From NCBI GenBank assembly GCA_003561495.1, contig PWWM01000048.1, positions 1 to 16,431 on the forward strand: DNA of 16,431 nt, given 5' to 3'. Below are positions 7,684 to 14,584 of this stretch, in pieces. Source of the stretch: Gammaproteobacteria bacterium. GTDB taxonomy: Bacteria > Pseudomonadota > Gammaproteobacteria > Xanthomonadales > Wenzhouxiangellaceae. Position 1 is the stretch's first letter; each line of letters begins with the position of its first letter. A model generated the notes under the pieces. The model did not search any database, was not told the origin of the DNA, and saw nothing but the letters and a program-made list of their open reading frames with translations. Position numbers and translations under genes: made by a program.

Positions 7684-8688
7684 TTATCGCTCCGTTCTGG
7701 CCAGACTGGCAGGCGGCCAGTTCTCAAGGCGACTGCCCAGGGTGAGATCATGCGAGGCCAGCACGGTCTTGATCTCGGTCAGTGACTTCTTGCCCAGGTT
7801 GGGCGTTTTCAACAATTCGGTCTCGGTACGCTGCACCAGGTCGCCGACATACTGAATATGCTCAGCCTTGAGGCAGTTGGCCGAGCGCACGGTCAACTCC
7901 AGGTCATCAATCGGGCGAAGCAGAACCGGATCAAAGGTCTCGGTGCTGGTTTCATCCTGTTCCTGCTCACGGGCGACGAAATCAACAAAGATCGACATCT
8001 GGTCAACCAGGATTCCGGCCGCCAGCTTGACGGCATCCTCACAGCTCAACGTGCCGTTGGTATCGATATCCAGAACCAGCTTGTCGAGGTCGGTGCGCTG
8101 GCCGACCCGAGCGCTCTCGACGCTATAGGCCACCCGGTGCACCGGGCAGTAGGAGGCATCGAGCTGCAGACGGCCGATGGTACGACTTTCTTCCTCGTTG
8201 AACTTGTAGGCCGTCGCCGGCTGGTAACCCACACCCCGAGTGACCTTGATCTGCATGTTCAACTTGCTGTCTTTGGTCAGGTTGCAGATGACATGCTCGG
8301 GATTGACGATTTCGACATCATGATCCAGCTGGATATCGCCGGCAGTTACCGGCCCGGCCTTGTCCTTGGACAGGGTCAGCACCGCCTCTTCACGCGAATG
8401 CATCCGCACCGCCACGTCCTTGAGGTTGAGCAGGACTTCAACGATGTCTTCCTGCAACCCCTCGACTGCGGTGTACTCGTGCAACACGCCGTCGATTTCC
8501 ACTTCCGTAATGGCGCTGCCGGGAATCGAAGACAGCAGTACACGCCGGAGTGCATTACCCAGGGTATGCCCGAAACCACGTTCGAGTGGTTCCAGGGTAA
8601 TGCGAGCGCGGCGCGAAGAGATCTCGTCTACGAGCAATCCCTTGGGCTTGAGCATCTTGCCGACAAGTTCGCTGATCTGGCCTGACAT
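7684..8688 (-). CDS. rpoA: RNA polymerase alpha subunit
   Basis: A 334-residue alpha subunit. The N-terminal assembly domain has LEPLERGFGHTLGNALRRVL, used for dimerisation and contact with beta and beta'. An acidic linker near residue 240 leads to the C-terminal DNA- and activator-binding domain with LTVRSANCLKAE and LLKTPNLGKKSLTEIK, including the conserved Arg and Asn-Leu-Gly used at UP elements. It ends NWPPASLARTER, slightly longer than the E. coli form. The ATG at 8688 is preceded by AGAGG with good spacing; a longer frame to 8745 reads through a hairpin and is not used. A hairpin at 8725-8746 separates it from rpsD and could tune its level. Confidence 0.98.
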   Translation of the reverse strand: MSGQISELVGKMLKPKGLLVDEISSRRARITLEPLERGFGHTLGNALRRVLLSSIPGSAITEVEIDGVLHEYTAVEGLQEDIVEVLLNLKDVAVRMHSREEAVLTLSKDKAGPVTAGDIQLDHDVEIVNPEHVICNLTKDSKLNMQIKVTRGVGYQPATAYKFNEEESRTIGRLQLDASYCPVHRVAYSVESARVGQRTDLDKLVLDIDTNGTLSCEDAVKLAAGILVDQMSIFVDFVAREQEQDETSTETFDPVLLRPIDDLELTVRSANCLKAEHIQYVGDLVQRTETELLKTPNLGKKSLTEIKTVLASHDLTLGSRLENWPPASLARTER

Positions 8689-8724
8689 GTAGTGCCTCTT
8701 TGAAAAAATTCTGCTTGAACCGAA

Positions 8725-8746
8725 GATGCCGGAGTGCCCCGGCATC
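8725..8746 (-). promoter_or_regulatory. Hairpin between rpsD and rpoA
   Basis: GATGCCGG (8725-8732) and CCGGCATC (8739-8746) form a perfect 8-bp stem with a six-base loop, starting about seven bases after the rpsD TAA. On the minus strand a TTTTTT run follows, but only after about 14 bases, so it is not a canonical terminator. It may act as a partial attenuator, an mRNA processing site or a barrier to 3' decay. Its stem shares GATGCCGG/CCGGCATC and the following TTCG with the operon terminator at 7221-7253. Confidence 0.55.
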
Positions 8747-8753
8747 GCTTGAA

Positions 8754-9380
8754 TTACTTCGAGTAGAGCTCGACGATCAGGCTTTCATTGATATCCGGCG
8801 GGAGATCATCACGCTAGGGTACACCTTTGAAAACGCCTTCCATTTTGTCGAAATCGACATCGATCCAGTCCGGAACCAGATCCAGCTCGCGCGCCAGATT
8901 GATGGCTTCCTGGATACGTAATTGCTTGCGTGATTTCTCACGCACGGACACCCGGTCCTCCGGCTTGACCTGGTAGGACGGGATGTTGACCATCTGGCCA
9001 TTGACTTCGATGGACTTGTGGCTGACCAACTGGCGAGCCTGAGCCCGGGTGACGGCAAAGCCCATGCGATAAACCACGTTATCCAGACGACGCTCGAGCA
9101 ATTGCAGCAGGATTTCACCGGTAGCGCCCTTGATGCGTGCCGCTTCCTTGTAATAATTGCGGAACTGGCGTTCCAGCACGCCGTACATCCGGCGTACCTT
9201 CTGCTTTTCACGCAGCTGCAAGGCATAATCCGACAGGCGCTGCCGGCGGCTGTCGCCGTGCTGTCCGGGCGGCTGATTGAGCTTGCACTTCGAATCCAGT
9301 CCGCGAGCCGGGCTCTTGAGGTTCAGATCCATGCCCTCGCGGCGGGCAAGTTTGCAGGTTGGTCCGGTATATCTAGCCAT
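8754..9380 (-). CDS. rpsD: 30S ribosomal protein S4 (uS4) with an in-frame amber codon
   Basis: S4 is a primary 16S rRNA binder, governs decoding accuracy together with S5 and S12, and in E. coli represses the alpha operon. Starting at the ATG at 9380, 188 codons encode a normal S4: MARYTGPTCKLARREG, then LREKQKVRRMYGVLERQFR, the RNA-binding segment LDNVVYRMGFAVTRAQARQL and VNGQMVNIPSYQVK. The frame then meets TAG at 8816-8814. Past it, 19 more codons in the same frame read RDDLPPDINESLIVELYSK and end at TAA (8756-8754). That is the universal S4 C-terminus, and the total of 208 codon positions fits the 206 residues of E. coli S4. At this position E. coli has Glu and Pseudomonas has Ala. The uninterrupted open frame is 8814-9380. 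It lies 29 nt after rpsK. Whether the product is truncated or read through cannot be decided here. Confidence 0.93.
8814..8816 (-). other. Internal TAG codon in rpsD
   Basis: The minus-strand context is AAA GGT GTA CCC TAG CGT GAT GAT. A C follows the stop, a context generally regarded as poor for termination in bacteria. GAG (Glu) to TAG needs one base change (C to A at plus-strand 8816); CAG or AAG would also be one change away. The coding frame resumes directly with no insertion or deletion. Confidence 0.95.
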
Positions 9381-9409
9381 GGGTAGAAAAATCCGCTCTC
9401 ATTGATGCG

Positions 9410-9799
9410 TCAGACGCGACGCTTCTTGGGTGGACGACAGCCGTTGTGCGGGATCGGCGTGACATCGATAATATTAGTGATCTTGAATCCGACCGCATTG
9501 AGCGACCTCACCGACGATTCCCGGCCGGGACCCGGTCCATTCACACGCACTTCGAGGTTTTTCATACCGAATTCCTGGGCGGCGCGACCGGCATTTTCAG
9601 CGGCCACCTGGGCGGCAAACGGGGTCGACTTGCGTGACCCACGAAAACCCGAACCCCCGGCAGTGGCCCAGGACACGGCATTGCCCTGACGGTCGGTAAT
9701 GGTAATGATGGTATTGTTGAACGAGGCATGCACGTGGGCAATGCCATCAACAATGACCTTCTTGACCTTTTTCTTGCTCTTGGCAGTCTGCTTGGCCAT
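9410..9799 (-). CDS. rpsK: 30S ribosomal protein S11 (uS11)
   Basis: A 129-residue S11 with HASFNNTIITITDRQGNAV, SGFRGSRKSTPFAAQVAAE and the C-terminal IDVTPIPHNGCRPPKKRRV. S11 forms part of the 30S platform near the mRNA exit. GAGGA lies nine bases before the ATG, and 12 nt separate it from rpsM. The C-terminus, where the conserved Asn-Gly of PHNGCRP is a known isoaspartate site in E. coli S11, is intact. Confidence 0.98.
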   Translation of the reverse strand: MAKQTAKSKKKVKKVIVDGIAHVHASFNNTIITITDRQGNAVSWATAGGSGFRGSRKSTPFAAQVAAENAGRAAQEFGMKNLEVRVNGPGPGRESSVRSLNAVGFKITNIIDVTPIPHNGCRPPKKRRV

Positions 9800-9811
9800 G
9801 AATTCTTATCC

Positions 9812-10165
9812 TCAGCGAATCGGTCGACGCGGACCCTTGCGGGTGCGTGCATTGGTGCGGGTACGTTGACCACGTACCGGCAAACCGCGACGATGGCGCA
9901 GGCCACGGTAACAACCCAGGTCCATCAGTCGCTTGATGTTCATTCCCACCTCGCGGCGCAGATCCCCCTCGACCGTCAGCTTGCCGACTTCCTGGCGGAT
10001 CTTTTCCTGTTCCGCTTCGGTCAGGTCGCGCACCTTGGTTTCGGGAGCCACGCCGGCCACCTCGCAAATGGCGTAGGCACGTGTGCGCCCGATGCCGAAT
10101 ATGTGAGTCAAGGCAACCCAAGTGTGCTTCTGCACGGGCAGGTTGACGCCTGCAATACGAGCCAT
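9812..10165 (-). CDS. rpsM: 30S ribosomal protein S13 (uS13)
   Basis: A 117-residue S13. It has the N-terminal MARIAGVNLP, the helix-two-turns-helix region around ALTHIFGIGRTRAYAI, and the strongly conserved C-terminal DLGCYRGLRHRRGLPVRGQR followed by TNARTRKGPRRPIR, which contacts P-site tRNA. It is the first gene of the alpha operon, with GGAGA before the ATG and its own promoter about 40 nt upstream. Confidence 0.98.
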   Translation of the reverse strand: MARIAGVNLPVQKHTWVALTHIFGIGRTRAYAICEVAGVAPETKVRDLTEAEQEKIRQEVGKLTVEGDLRREVGMNIKRLMDLGCYRGLRHRRGLPVRGQRTRTNARTRKGPRRPIR

Positions 10166-10212
10166 TTAATTTCTCCGAAAAACCTGTTACGTCGAGTCAG
10201 CGCAAACCGGCA

Positions 10213-10241
10213 ATTGTAGCGAGTTTACGACTATTCTTCAA
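10213..10241 (-). promoter_or_regulatory. Alpha-operon promoter upstream of rpsM
   Basis: On the minus strand TTGAAG (10241-10236) and TACAAT (10218-10213) are exactly 17 bp apart in the 97-nt gap between rpmJ and rpsM. Transcription would start near 10206, leaving a leader of roughly 40 nt with GGAGA before the rpsM ATG. E. coli also has a promoter in this interval. The leader is shorter than the region spanned by the E. coli S4-binding pseudoknot. Confidence 0.65.
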
Positions 10242-10262
10242 GTCATTTCGCGCCTGGGCCAC

Positions 10263-10376
10263 TCAGCCCTGACGCTGCTTGTGCTTGGGGTCACTGCAAA
10301 TCACGTAGACCACACCTCCGCGGCGCACGATCTTGCAGTTCCGGCAGATTTTCTTGACCGATGCCTGGACTTTCAT
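10263..10376 (-). CDS. rpmJ: 50S ribosomal protein L36 (bL36), zinc-ribbon form
   Basis: A 37-residue protein beginning MKVQASVKKICRNCKIVRR and ending DPKHKQRQG. Cys11, Cys14, Cys27 and His32 form the zinc-binding set of the C+ type of L36. It is the last gene of the spc operon, 33 nt after secY, with GGAG seven bases before the ATG. The length is normal for this family. Confidence 0.97.
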   Translation of the reverse strand: MKVQASVKKICRNCKIVRRGGVVYVICSDPKHKQRQG

Positions 10377-10409
10377 TGCTCTACTCCATCAATAATCTCA
10401 ATGCGGCCG

Positions 10410-11768
10410 TCAGCGGCGTACCACGCCTGATCGGCCGTAATTCTTCAGATTCGATTTCTTCAGCAGGCTGTCATACTGATGTGACATCAGGTGAGCCTGA
10501 AGCTGGGCCATGAAATCCATGGTCACCACCACGATAATCAGCAGGGACGTACCACCGAAATAAAACGGCACATTCCAGCGCATGATCAAAAACTCCGGCA
10601 GCAGACAGACCGCAACCAGATAGATTGCTCCAACCGTGGTCAGGCGAGTCAGAACGTAGTCGATGTACTCCGAGGTCTGGCGTCCCGGACGAATACCGGG
10701 AATGAACGCGCCGGACTTCTTGAGATTGTCGGCCGTCTCGCGCGAATTGAACACGATCGCGGTATAGAAAAAACAGAAAAACGCCACCAGACCGCCGAAC
10801 AGGGCAATGTAGATCGGCTGACCAGGGCGCAACTGCTCGGCCACCGTCTGCAACCAGGTCACACCTTCAGCCTGGCCGAACCAGGTCGAGATCGTGGCCG
10901 GGAACAGCACCAGGCTGGAGGCGAAAATGGCCGGAATCACACCGGACATGTTGACCTTCAGCGGCAGGTGAGTGGACTGGCTCTGGTAGGCCCGCCGACC
11001 CTGACGCTGGGCATAGTTGACGGTAATCCGTCGTTGGCCGCGCTCGACGAAGACCACGAACGCGGTCACGGCCAAGGCCATGACCAGCAGGAAGGTGGCG
11101 GTGGTGATACCCAGCTGGCCGGTGTTGACCAGCTCAAGCGTGGCGCCGATCGCCGATGGCAACTCGGCCACGATGCCGGCAAAGATGATGATTGAAATCC
11201 CGTTGCCGATGCCGCGCTCGGTGATCTGCTCACCCAGCCACATCAGGAACACGGTCCCGGCCGTCAGGGTCACGACCGCAGCGAATACGAATCCCGGTCC
11301 GGGTGCGATCACCACCGGCAAACCGGCGCCGGCACCCTGGTTTTGCAGAGCCAGCGCCACACCGAACGACTGGAATGCGGCCAGAATGACGGTGAAATAT
11401 CGAGTGTACTGTGTAATCTTGCGACGACCGGCCTCACCCTCCTTGCGCAGGGCCTGAAGCTGCGGAATGGCGTGACTCATCAACTGCATGATGATCGCCG
11501 CGGAAATGTAGGGCATCACGCCCAGGGCAAAGATGGAGAAACGACCCAGGGCGCCACCGGAGAACATATTGAAGATGTCCACGATGGTGCCACGCTGCAT
11601 GTCCATCAATTCGACCAGGGCAGCCGGATTGATGCCAGGAACCGGAATGAAAGTTCCAAAACGGAAAATCACCAGCGCGACCAGCACCAGGAACAGGCGC
11701 TGTCGCAACTCCTTGAGCCGCCCGATTCCGCCGAGCATGCCGGCCATTTCCGAGGCGCCGCGAGCCAT
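10410..11768 (-). CDS. secY: Protein translocase subunit SecY
   Basis: A 452-residue channel subunit of the SecYEG translocon with ten expected membrane helices. Family segments include FIPVPGIN near residue 42, GGALGRFSIFALGVMPYISA near 70-90, the cytoplasmic loop with RRITVNYAQRQGRRAY, PLKVNMSGVIPAIFASS in helix 7, and FNSRETADNLKKSGAFIPGI in the large cytoplasmic loop. It ends LKNYGRSGVVRR. The ATG at 11768 shares one base with the rplO stop (TAATG), which implies coupling. It lies within the spc operon as in most bacteria. Confidence 0.98.
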   Translation of the reverse strand: MARGASEMAGMLGGIGRLKELRQRLFLVLVALVIFRFGTFIPVPGINPAALVELMDMQRGTIVDIFNMFSGGALGRFSIFALGVMPYISAAIIMQLMSHAIPQLQALRKEGEAGRRKITQYTRYFTVILAAFQSFGVALALQNQGAGAGLPVVIAPGPGFVFAAVVTLTAGTVFLMWLGEQITERGIGNGISIIIFAGIVAELPSAIGATLELVNTGQLGITTATFLLVMALAVTAFVVFVERGQRRITVNYAQRQGRRAYQSQSTHLPLKVNMSGVIPAIFASSLVLFPATISTWFGQAEGVTWLQTVAEQLRPGQPIYIALFGGLVAFFCFFYTAIVFNSRETADNLKKSGAFIPGIRPGRQTSEYIDYVLTRLTTVGAIYLVAVCLLPEFLIMRWNVPFYFGGTSLLIIVVVTMDFMAQLQAHLMSHQYDSLLKKSNLKNYGRSGVVRR

Positions 11769-12199
11769 TATTCGACCTTTCCGCCTGCGGCTTCGATCGC
11801 CTTGGTGGCGCCAGCGGTAACATGAATGCCCTTGACCGTGACGGCCCGCTTGATATCGCCCTTGGCAATCAGACGCACCCGTCGGGTGTCATTGGCGATC
11901 AGGCCCGCAGTCTTCAGCACCTCAAGATCAATCGTATCGATATCGAGCGTATTGATCTGATAGAGACGAATCTCACGGGTCTTGCGGTTGACCGCTGAGT
12001 GGAAGCCCACCTTGGGCAGACGGCGCTGCAGGGCCATCTGGCCACCCTCGAAACCCGGCTTGATGCTGCCGCCGGACCGTGACTTCTGACCCTTGTGGCC
12101 ACGGCCACCGGTCTTGCCCAGGCCGGAACCGATGCCACGTCCGACACGACGACGATCGCTTTTTGAACCTTCAGCCGGCTTGATCGAATTCAGTTTCAT
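11768..12199 (-). CDS. rplO: 50S ribosomal protein L15 (uL15)
   Basis: A 143-residue L15 starting MKLNSIKPAEGSK with the basic Gly-rich extension GRGIGSGLGKTGGRGHKGQK, then GGQMALQRRLPKVGF and the C-terminal VTAGATKAIEAAGGKVE. L15 is a late-assembly 50S protein whose extension threads into 23S rRNA. An in-frame ATG at 12214 would add five residues but has poor ribosome-binding spacing. The start at 12199 matches the E. coli protein. Its stop overlaps the secY start by one base. Confidence 0.96.
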   Translation of the reverse strand: MKLNSIKPAEGSKSDRRRVGRGIGSGLGKTGGRGHKGQKSRSGGSIKPGFEGGQMALQRRLPKVGFHSAVNRKTREIRLYQINTLDIDTIDLEVLKTAGLIANDTRRVRLIAKGDIKRAVTVKGIHVTAGATKAIEAAGGKVE

Positions 12200-12230
12200 A
12201 ACCTTGCCATCCATTCCGTAGAGTTCTGCT

Positions 12231-12425
12231 TCAGGCCTCTTCGACCCGAACCAGGTAATTGACCTTGTTGATCATGCCGCGCACGGCCGGCGTGTCTTCC
12301 AGTTCGACCGTGTGATTCATGCGCCGCAAACCGAGACCCCGCACGGTATCACGATGCTTGCCGATCGTGCCGTTGGTGCTGCGGATCAGGGTCACGCGCA
12401 GTTTTCCCGATTGCTTCTTAGCCAT
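12231..12425 (-). CDS. rpmD: 50S ribosomal protein L30 (uL30)
   Basis: A 64-residue L30, MAKKQSGKLRVTLIRSTNG, with RDTVRGLGLRRMNHTVELED and the terminal INKVNYLVRVEEA. Its ATG at 12425 overlaps the end of rpsE by eight bases (ATGGCTAA), so translation is probably coupled. A longer frame to 12470 lies wholly inside rpsE and is not used. Confidence 0.96.
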   Translation of the reverse strand: MAKKQSGKLRVTLIRSTNGTIGKHRDTVRGLGLRRMNHTVELEDTPAVRGMINKVNYLVRVEEA

Positions 12426-12924
12426 GATGTTCAAGCACCTCTTCGATGGGCTTCCCGCGCTTGATCGCAACCGATTCCGGAGAAGCCATGGCCTGCAAGC
12501 CCTTCAATGTGGCGCGGACCAGGTTGATCGGATTGTTCGAACCAACGCTCTTGGCCAGAACGTTGTGGACACCCACCGCCTCGAAAACCGCACGCATGGC
12601 GCCGCCGGCAATGACGCCGGTCCCTTCGGAGGCCGGCTGCATGTACACCCGGGAACCACTGTGGCGGGACTTCACCGCGTGCCAGAGGGTGCCTTCATTC
12701 AGAGAAATATGCACCATGTCGCGACGGGCGCGCTCCATGGCCTTCTGAATCGCCAGCGGGACCTCACGGGCCTTGCCGTAGCCAAACCCGACCTTGCCCT
12801 CGCCATCGCCCACGACACTCAAGGCGGTGAAGCTGAACTGGCGACCACCCTTGACCACCTTGACCACACGGTTGACGGCGACCAGTTTCTCGATCAGATC
12901 GTCGGTACTGTTATCTCTTGCCAT
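12418..12924 (-). CDS. rpsE: 30S ribosomal protein S5 (uS5)
   Basis: A 168-residue S5. It contains the N-terminal double-stranded RNA-binding-like domain (VNRVVKVVKGGRQFSFTALS, VGDGEGKVGFGYGKAREVP) and the C-terminal domain with MQPASEGTGVIAGGAMRAVF and GVHNVLAKSVGSNNPINLVR. The spectinomycin-associated loop near the N-terminus looks wild type. S5 contacts S4, and changes at their interface alter decoding accuracy, so it is relevant to the amber codon in rpsD; nothing unusual is visible in S5 itself. The Shine-Dalgarno sequence is weak. Confidence 0.98.
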   Translation of the reverse strand: MARDNSTDDLIEKLVAVNRVVKVVKGGRQFSFTALSVVGDGEGKVGFGYGKAREVPLAIQKAMERARRDMVHISLNEGTLWHAVKSRHSGSRVYMQPASEGTGVIAGGAMRAVFEAVGVHNVLAKSVGSNNPINLVRATLKGLQAMASPESVAIKRGKPIEEVLEHHG

Positions 12925-12941
12925 GATGAATTCCGTATTCC

Positions 12942-13298
12942 TTAAAACTTCAGGCCGGCTTCACGTGCCGCATCTGCCAGGGCCTTGATGCGGCCATGGT
13001 ACTTGTAACCGGAGCGATCGAATGCAACGCCCTCGATCCCGGCTTCGCGAGAACGTTCGGCAATTGCCTTGCCAATGACCTTGGCCGCTTCGATGCTGCA
13101 GGTGCTCGACAGATCCTTGCGCAGATCCTTCTGGACTGTCGAGGCCGCGGCTACGGTATTCTGACCATCGGCCGCAATCACCTGGGCATACAGGTGACGA
13201 CCACTGCGATGTACGGTCAACCGCGGCGTGCCGGACCGTTGAATTCGCGAACGGGTCTTGCGAGCCCGGCGCAGTCTGGATTGATTCTTCTCGCTCAT
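12942..13298 (-). CDS. rplR: 50S ribosomal protein L18 (uL18)
   Basis: A 118-residue L18, which binds 5S rRNA. It has the basic N-terminus MSEKNQSRLRRARKTRSRIQ, PRLTVHRSGRHLYAQVI, and the C-terminal FDRSGYKYHGRIKALADAAR ending EAGLKF. The ATG at 13298 follows GAGGA at eight bases. An upstream TTG at 13313 is possible but would lack a good site. Confidence 0.97.
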   Translation of the reverse strand: MSEKNQSRLRRARKTRSRIQRSGTPRLTVHRSGRHLYAQVIAADGQNTVAAASTVQKDLRKDLSSTCSIEAAKVIGKAIAERSREAGIEGVAFDRSGYKYHGRIKALADAAREAGLKF

Positions 13299-13309
13299 GT
13301 TCGCTGTCC

Positions 13310-13837
13310 TCAAGCCTTCTTGGCTTCCTTCATCACTACGCGTTCGTCGGCATAGCGCACACCCTTGCCCTTGTAGGGCTCGGGCGGACGGTAACCGCGA
13401 ATCTTGGCAGCCACCTGGCCAACCAGCTGCTTGTTGGTGCCACTGACGATGATTTCGGTCTGACTCGGTGTCTCGATCGTGACCCCCTCAGGGATCTCGA
13501 AGTCCACCGGGTGAGAGAAACCCAATTGCAGGTTCAGACTCTTACCTTGCACAGAGGCACGATAACCCACTCCGACCAGCGTCAGCTTCTTTTCAAAGCC
13601 CTTGGTGACACCTTCGACCATGTTGTTGATCAAGGCTCGCATGGTGCCGGCCATGGCCATATCGGCCGAATCATGTGGCGACACCTGGATGACACCCTCT
13701 TCAAGGGTCAGCGCCACCGCCGGGTGCAGATCCATTTCCAACTCACCCTTGGCGCCCTTGACCCGAAGCTTGCCGTTGTCGTTATTGAACTCAACGCCCT
13801 TAGGCAGCTCGATCGGGCTTTTTGCAATTCTGGACAT
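13310..13837 (-). CDS. rplF: 50S ribosomal protein L6 (uL6)
   Basis: A 175-residue L6 made of two similar domains. It begins MSRIAKSPIELPKGVEF, with KGAKGELEMDLHP in the first half and TLVGVGYRASVQGKSLNLQL, IIVSGTNKQLVGQVAAKIRG and YRPPEPYKGKGVRYADE in the second. It sits at the base of the L7/L12 stalk near the sarcin-ricin loop. AGGAGAG precedes the ATG. Sequence and length are normal. Confidence 0.98.
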   Translation of the reverse strand: MSRIAKSPIELPKGVEFNNDNGKLRVKGAKGELEMDLHPAVALTLEEGVIQVSPHDSADMAMAGTMRALINNMVEGVTKGFEKKLTLVGVGYRASVQGKSLNLQLGFSHPVDFEIPEGVTIETPSQTEIIVSGTNKQLVGQVAAKIRGYRPPEPYKGKGVRYADERVVMKEAKKA

Positions 13838-13854
13838 CTCAAATACTCTCCTGA

Positions 13855-14250
13855 TCAGGCCACCAGACAGAGGACTTCGCCGCCATGACCTTCTGCACGT
13901 GCCCGGGCATCGGTCATCACACCCTTGGAGGTGCTGACAATGGCAATACCCAAGCCGTTAAGGACACGAGGAATGTCACTGTGGCCATAGTAACGACGCC
14001 GACCTGGTTTGCTGTAGCGGTCCAGCCGATCAATCACGCCGCGACCATCCACGTATTTCAACTCGATGACCAGGGTGCGTTTGGCACCCTCTTCTTCGAC
14101 CTGTACATCCCGGATATAGCCTTCATCCCTGAGTACATTGGCAATAGCGTGCTTCACCTTCGAGGCCGGCAAACGGACATCGCGCTTGTTGACACCCTGG
14201 GCATTCTTGATGCGCGCCAGCATGTCGGAAATGGGATCACTCATGCTCAT
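13855..14250 (-). CDS. rpsH: 30S ribosomal protein S8 (uS8)
   Basis: A 131-residue S8 beginning MSMSDPISDMLARIKNAQGV, with LPASKVKHAIANVLRDEGYI and the C-terminal VLNGLGIAIVSTSKGVMTDA. It binds the central domain of 16S rRNA and represses spc translation in E. coli. The ATG at 14250 follows AAGGAG at about nine bases and matches E. coli S8 in length and in its MSM start. An upstream extension of the frame to 14454 overlaps rpsN and is not used. Confidence 0.98.
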   Translation of the reverse strand: MSMSDPISDMLARIKNAQGVNKRDVRLPASKVKHAIANVLRDEGYIRDVQVEEEGAKRTLVIELKYVDGRGVIDRLDRYSKPGRRRYYGHSDIPRVLNGLGIAIVSTSKGVMTDARARAEGHGGEVLCLVA

Positions 14251-14263
14251 CTTGAAATTCTCC

Positions 14264-14569
14264 TTACCAGCTCGCCTTGCGCAGACCAGGAACATCACCG
14301 CGCATAGCCGCTTCACGCAGCTTGTTGCGCGCCAGGCCGAACTTGCGGTAGTAACCGCGCGGACGACCACTGATCCGACAACGATTACGCCGGCGCACCG
14401 GGCTGGAATCACGCGGCAGCTTGTTGAGTGCGTGCATAGCAGTCTGCTTGTCATCGAAATCCGCTTCCGGATCCGAGATCACTCGTTTGAGTTCAGCGCG
14501 CTTTTCGGCATACCTGGCCGACAACTTTGCACGTCGAACATCGCGTTGAACCATTGAAACCTTTGCCAT
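14264..14569 (-). CDS. rpsN: 30S ribosomal protein S14 (uS14), zinc-free long form
   Basis: A 101-residue S14 with MAKVSMVQRDVRRAKLSARY, LNKLPRDSSPVRRRNRCRIS and GRPRGYYRKFGLARNKLREA, ending GLRKASW. The length and the lack of the CxxC pairs mark the zinc-independent form typical of gammaproteobacteria. AAGGAG lies upstream of the ATG, and it sits between rplE and rpsH as in the E. coli spc operon. Confidence 0.98.
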   Translation of the reverse strand: MAKVSMVQRDVRRAKLSARYAEKRAELKRVISDPEADFDDKQTAMHALNKLPRDSSPVRRRNRCRISGRPRGYYRKFGLARNKLREAAMRGDVPGLRKASW

Positions 14570-14584
14570 GCCTTGAATACTCCT

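Noticed and set aside
7858..8685. Plus-strand open frame of about 275 codons
   Set aside because: It is the antisense shadow of rpoA, whose codon structure keeps the opposite strand open.
8689..8745. N-terminal extension of rpoA to 8745
   Set aside because: The extra residues cross the intergenic hairpin and resemble no RpoA; AGAGG is well placed for the ATG at 8688.
8814..8816. Pyrrolysine or a genome-wide UAG code change
   Set aside because: There is one TAG only, at a position where relatives carry Glu or Ala, and no pyl genes or suppressor tRNA in the window. A single change or error is simpler.
8777..8819. A +1 frameshift at CCC TAG in rpsD, by analogy with prfB
   Set aside because: The +1 frame reads SVMISRRISMKA and ends at a TGA near 8777, unlike S4. 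The conserved tail is in the zero frame, so only readthrough or a sense codon restores S4.
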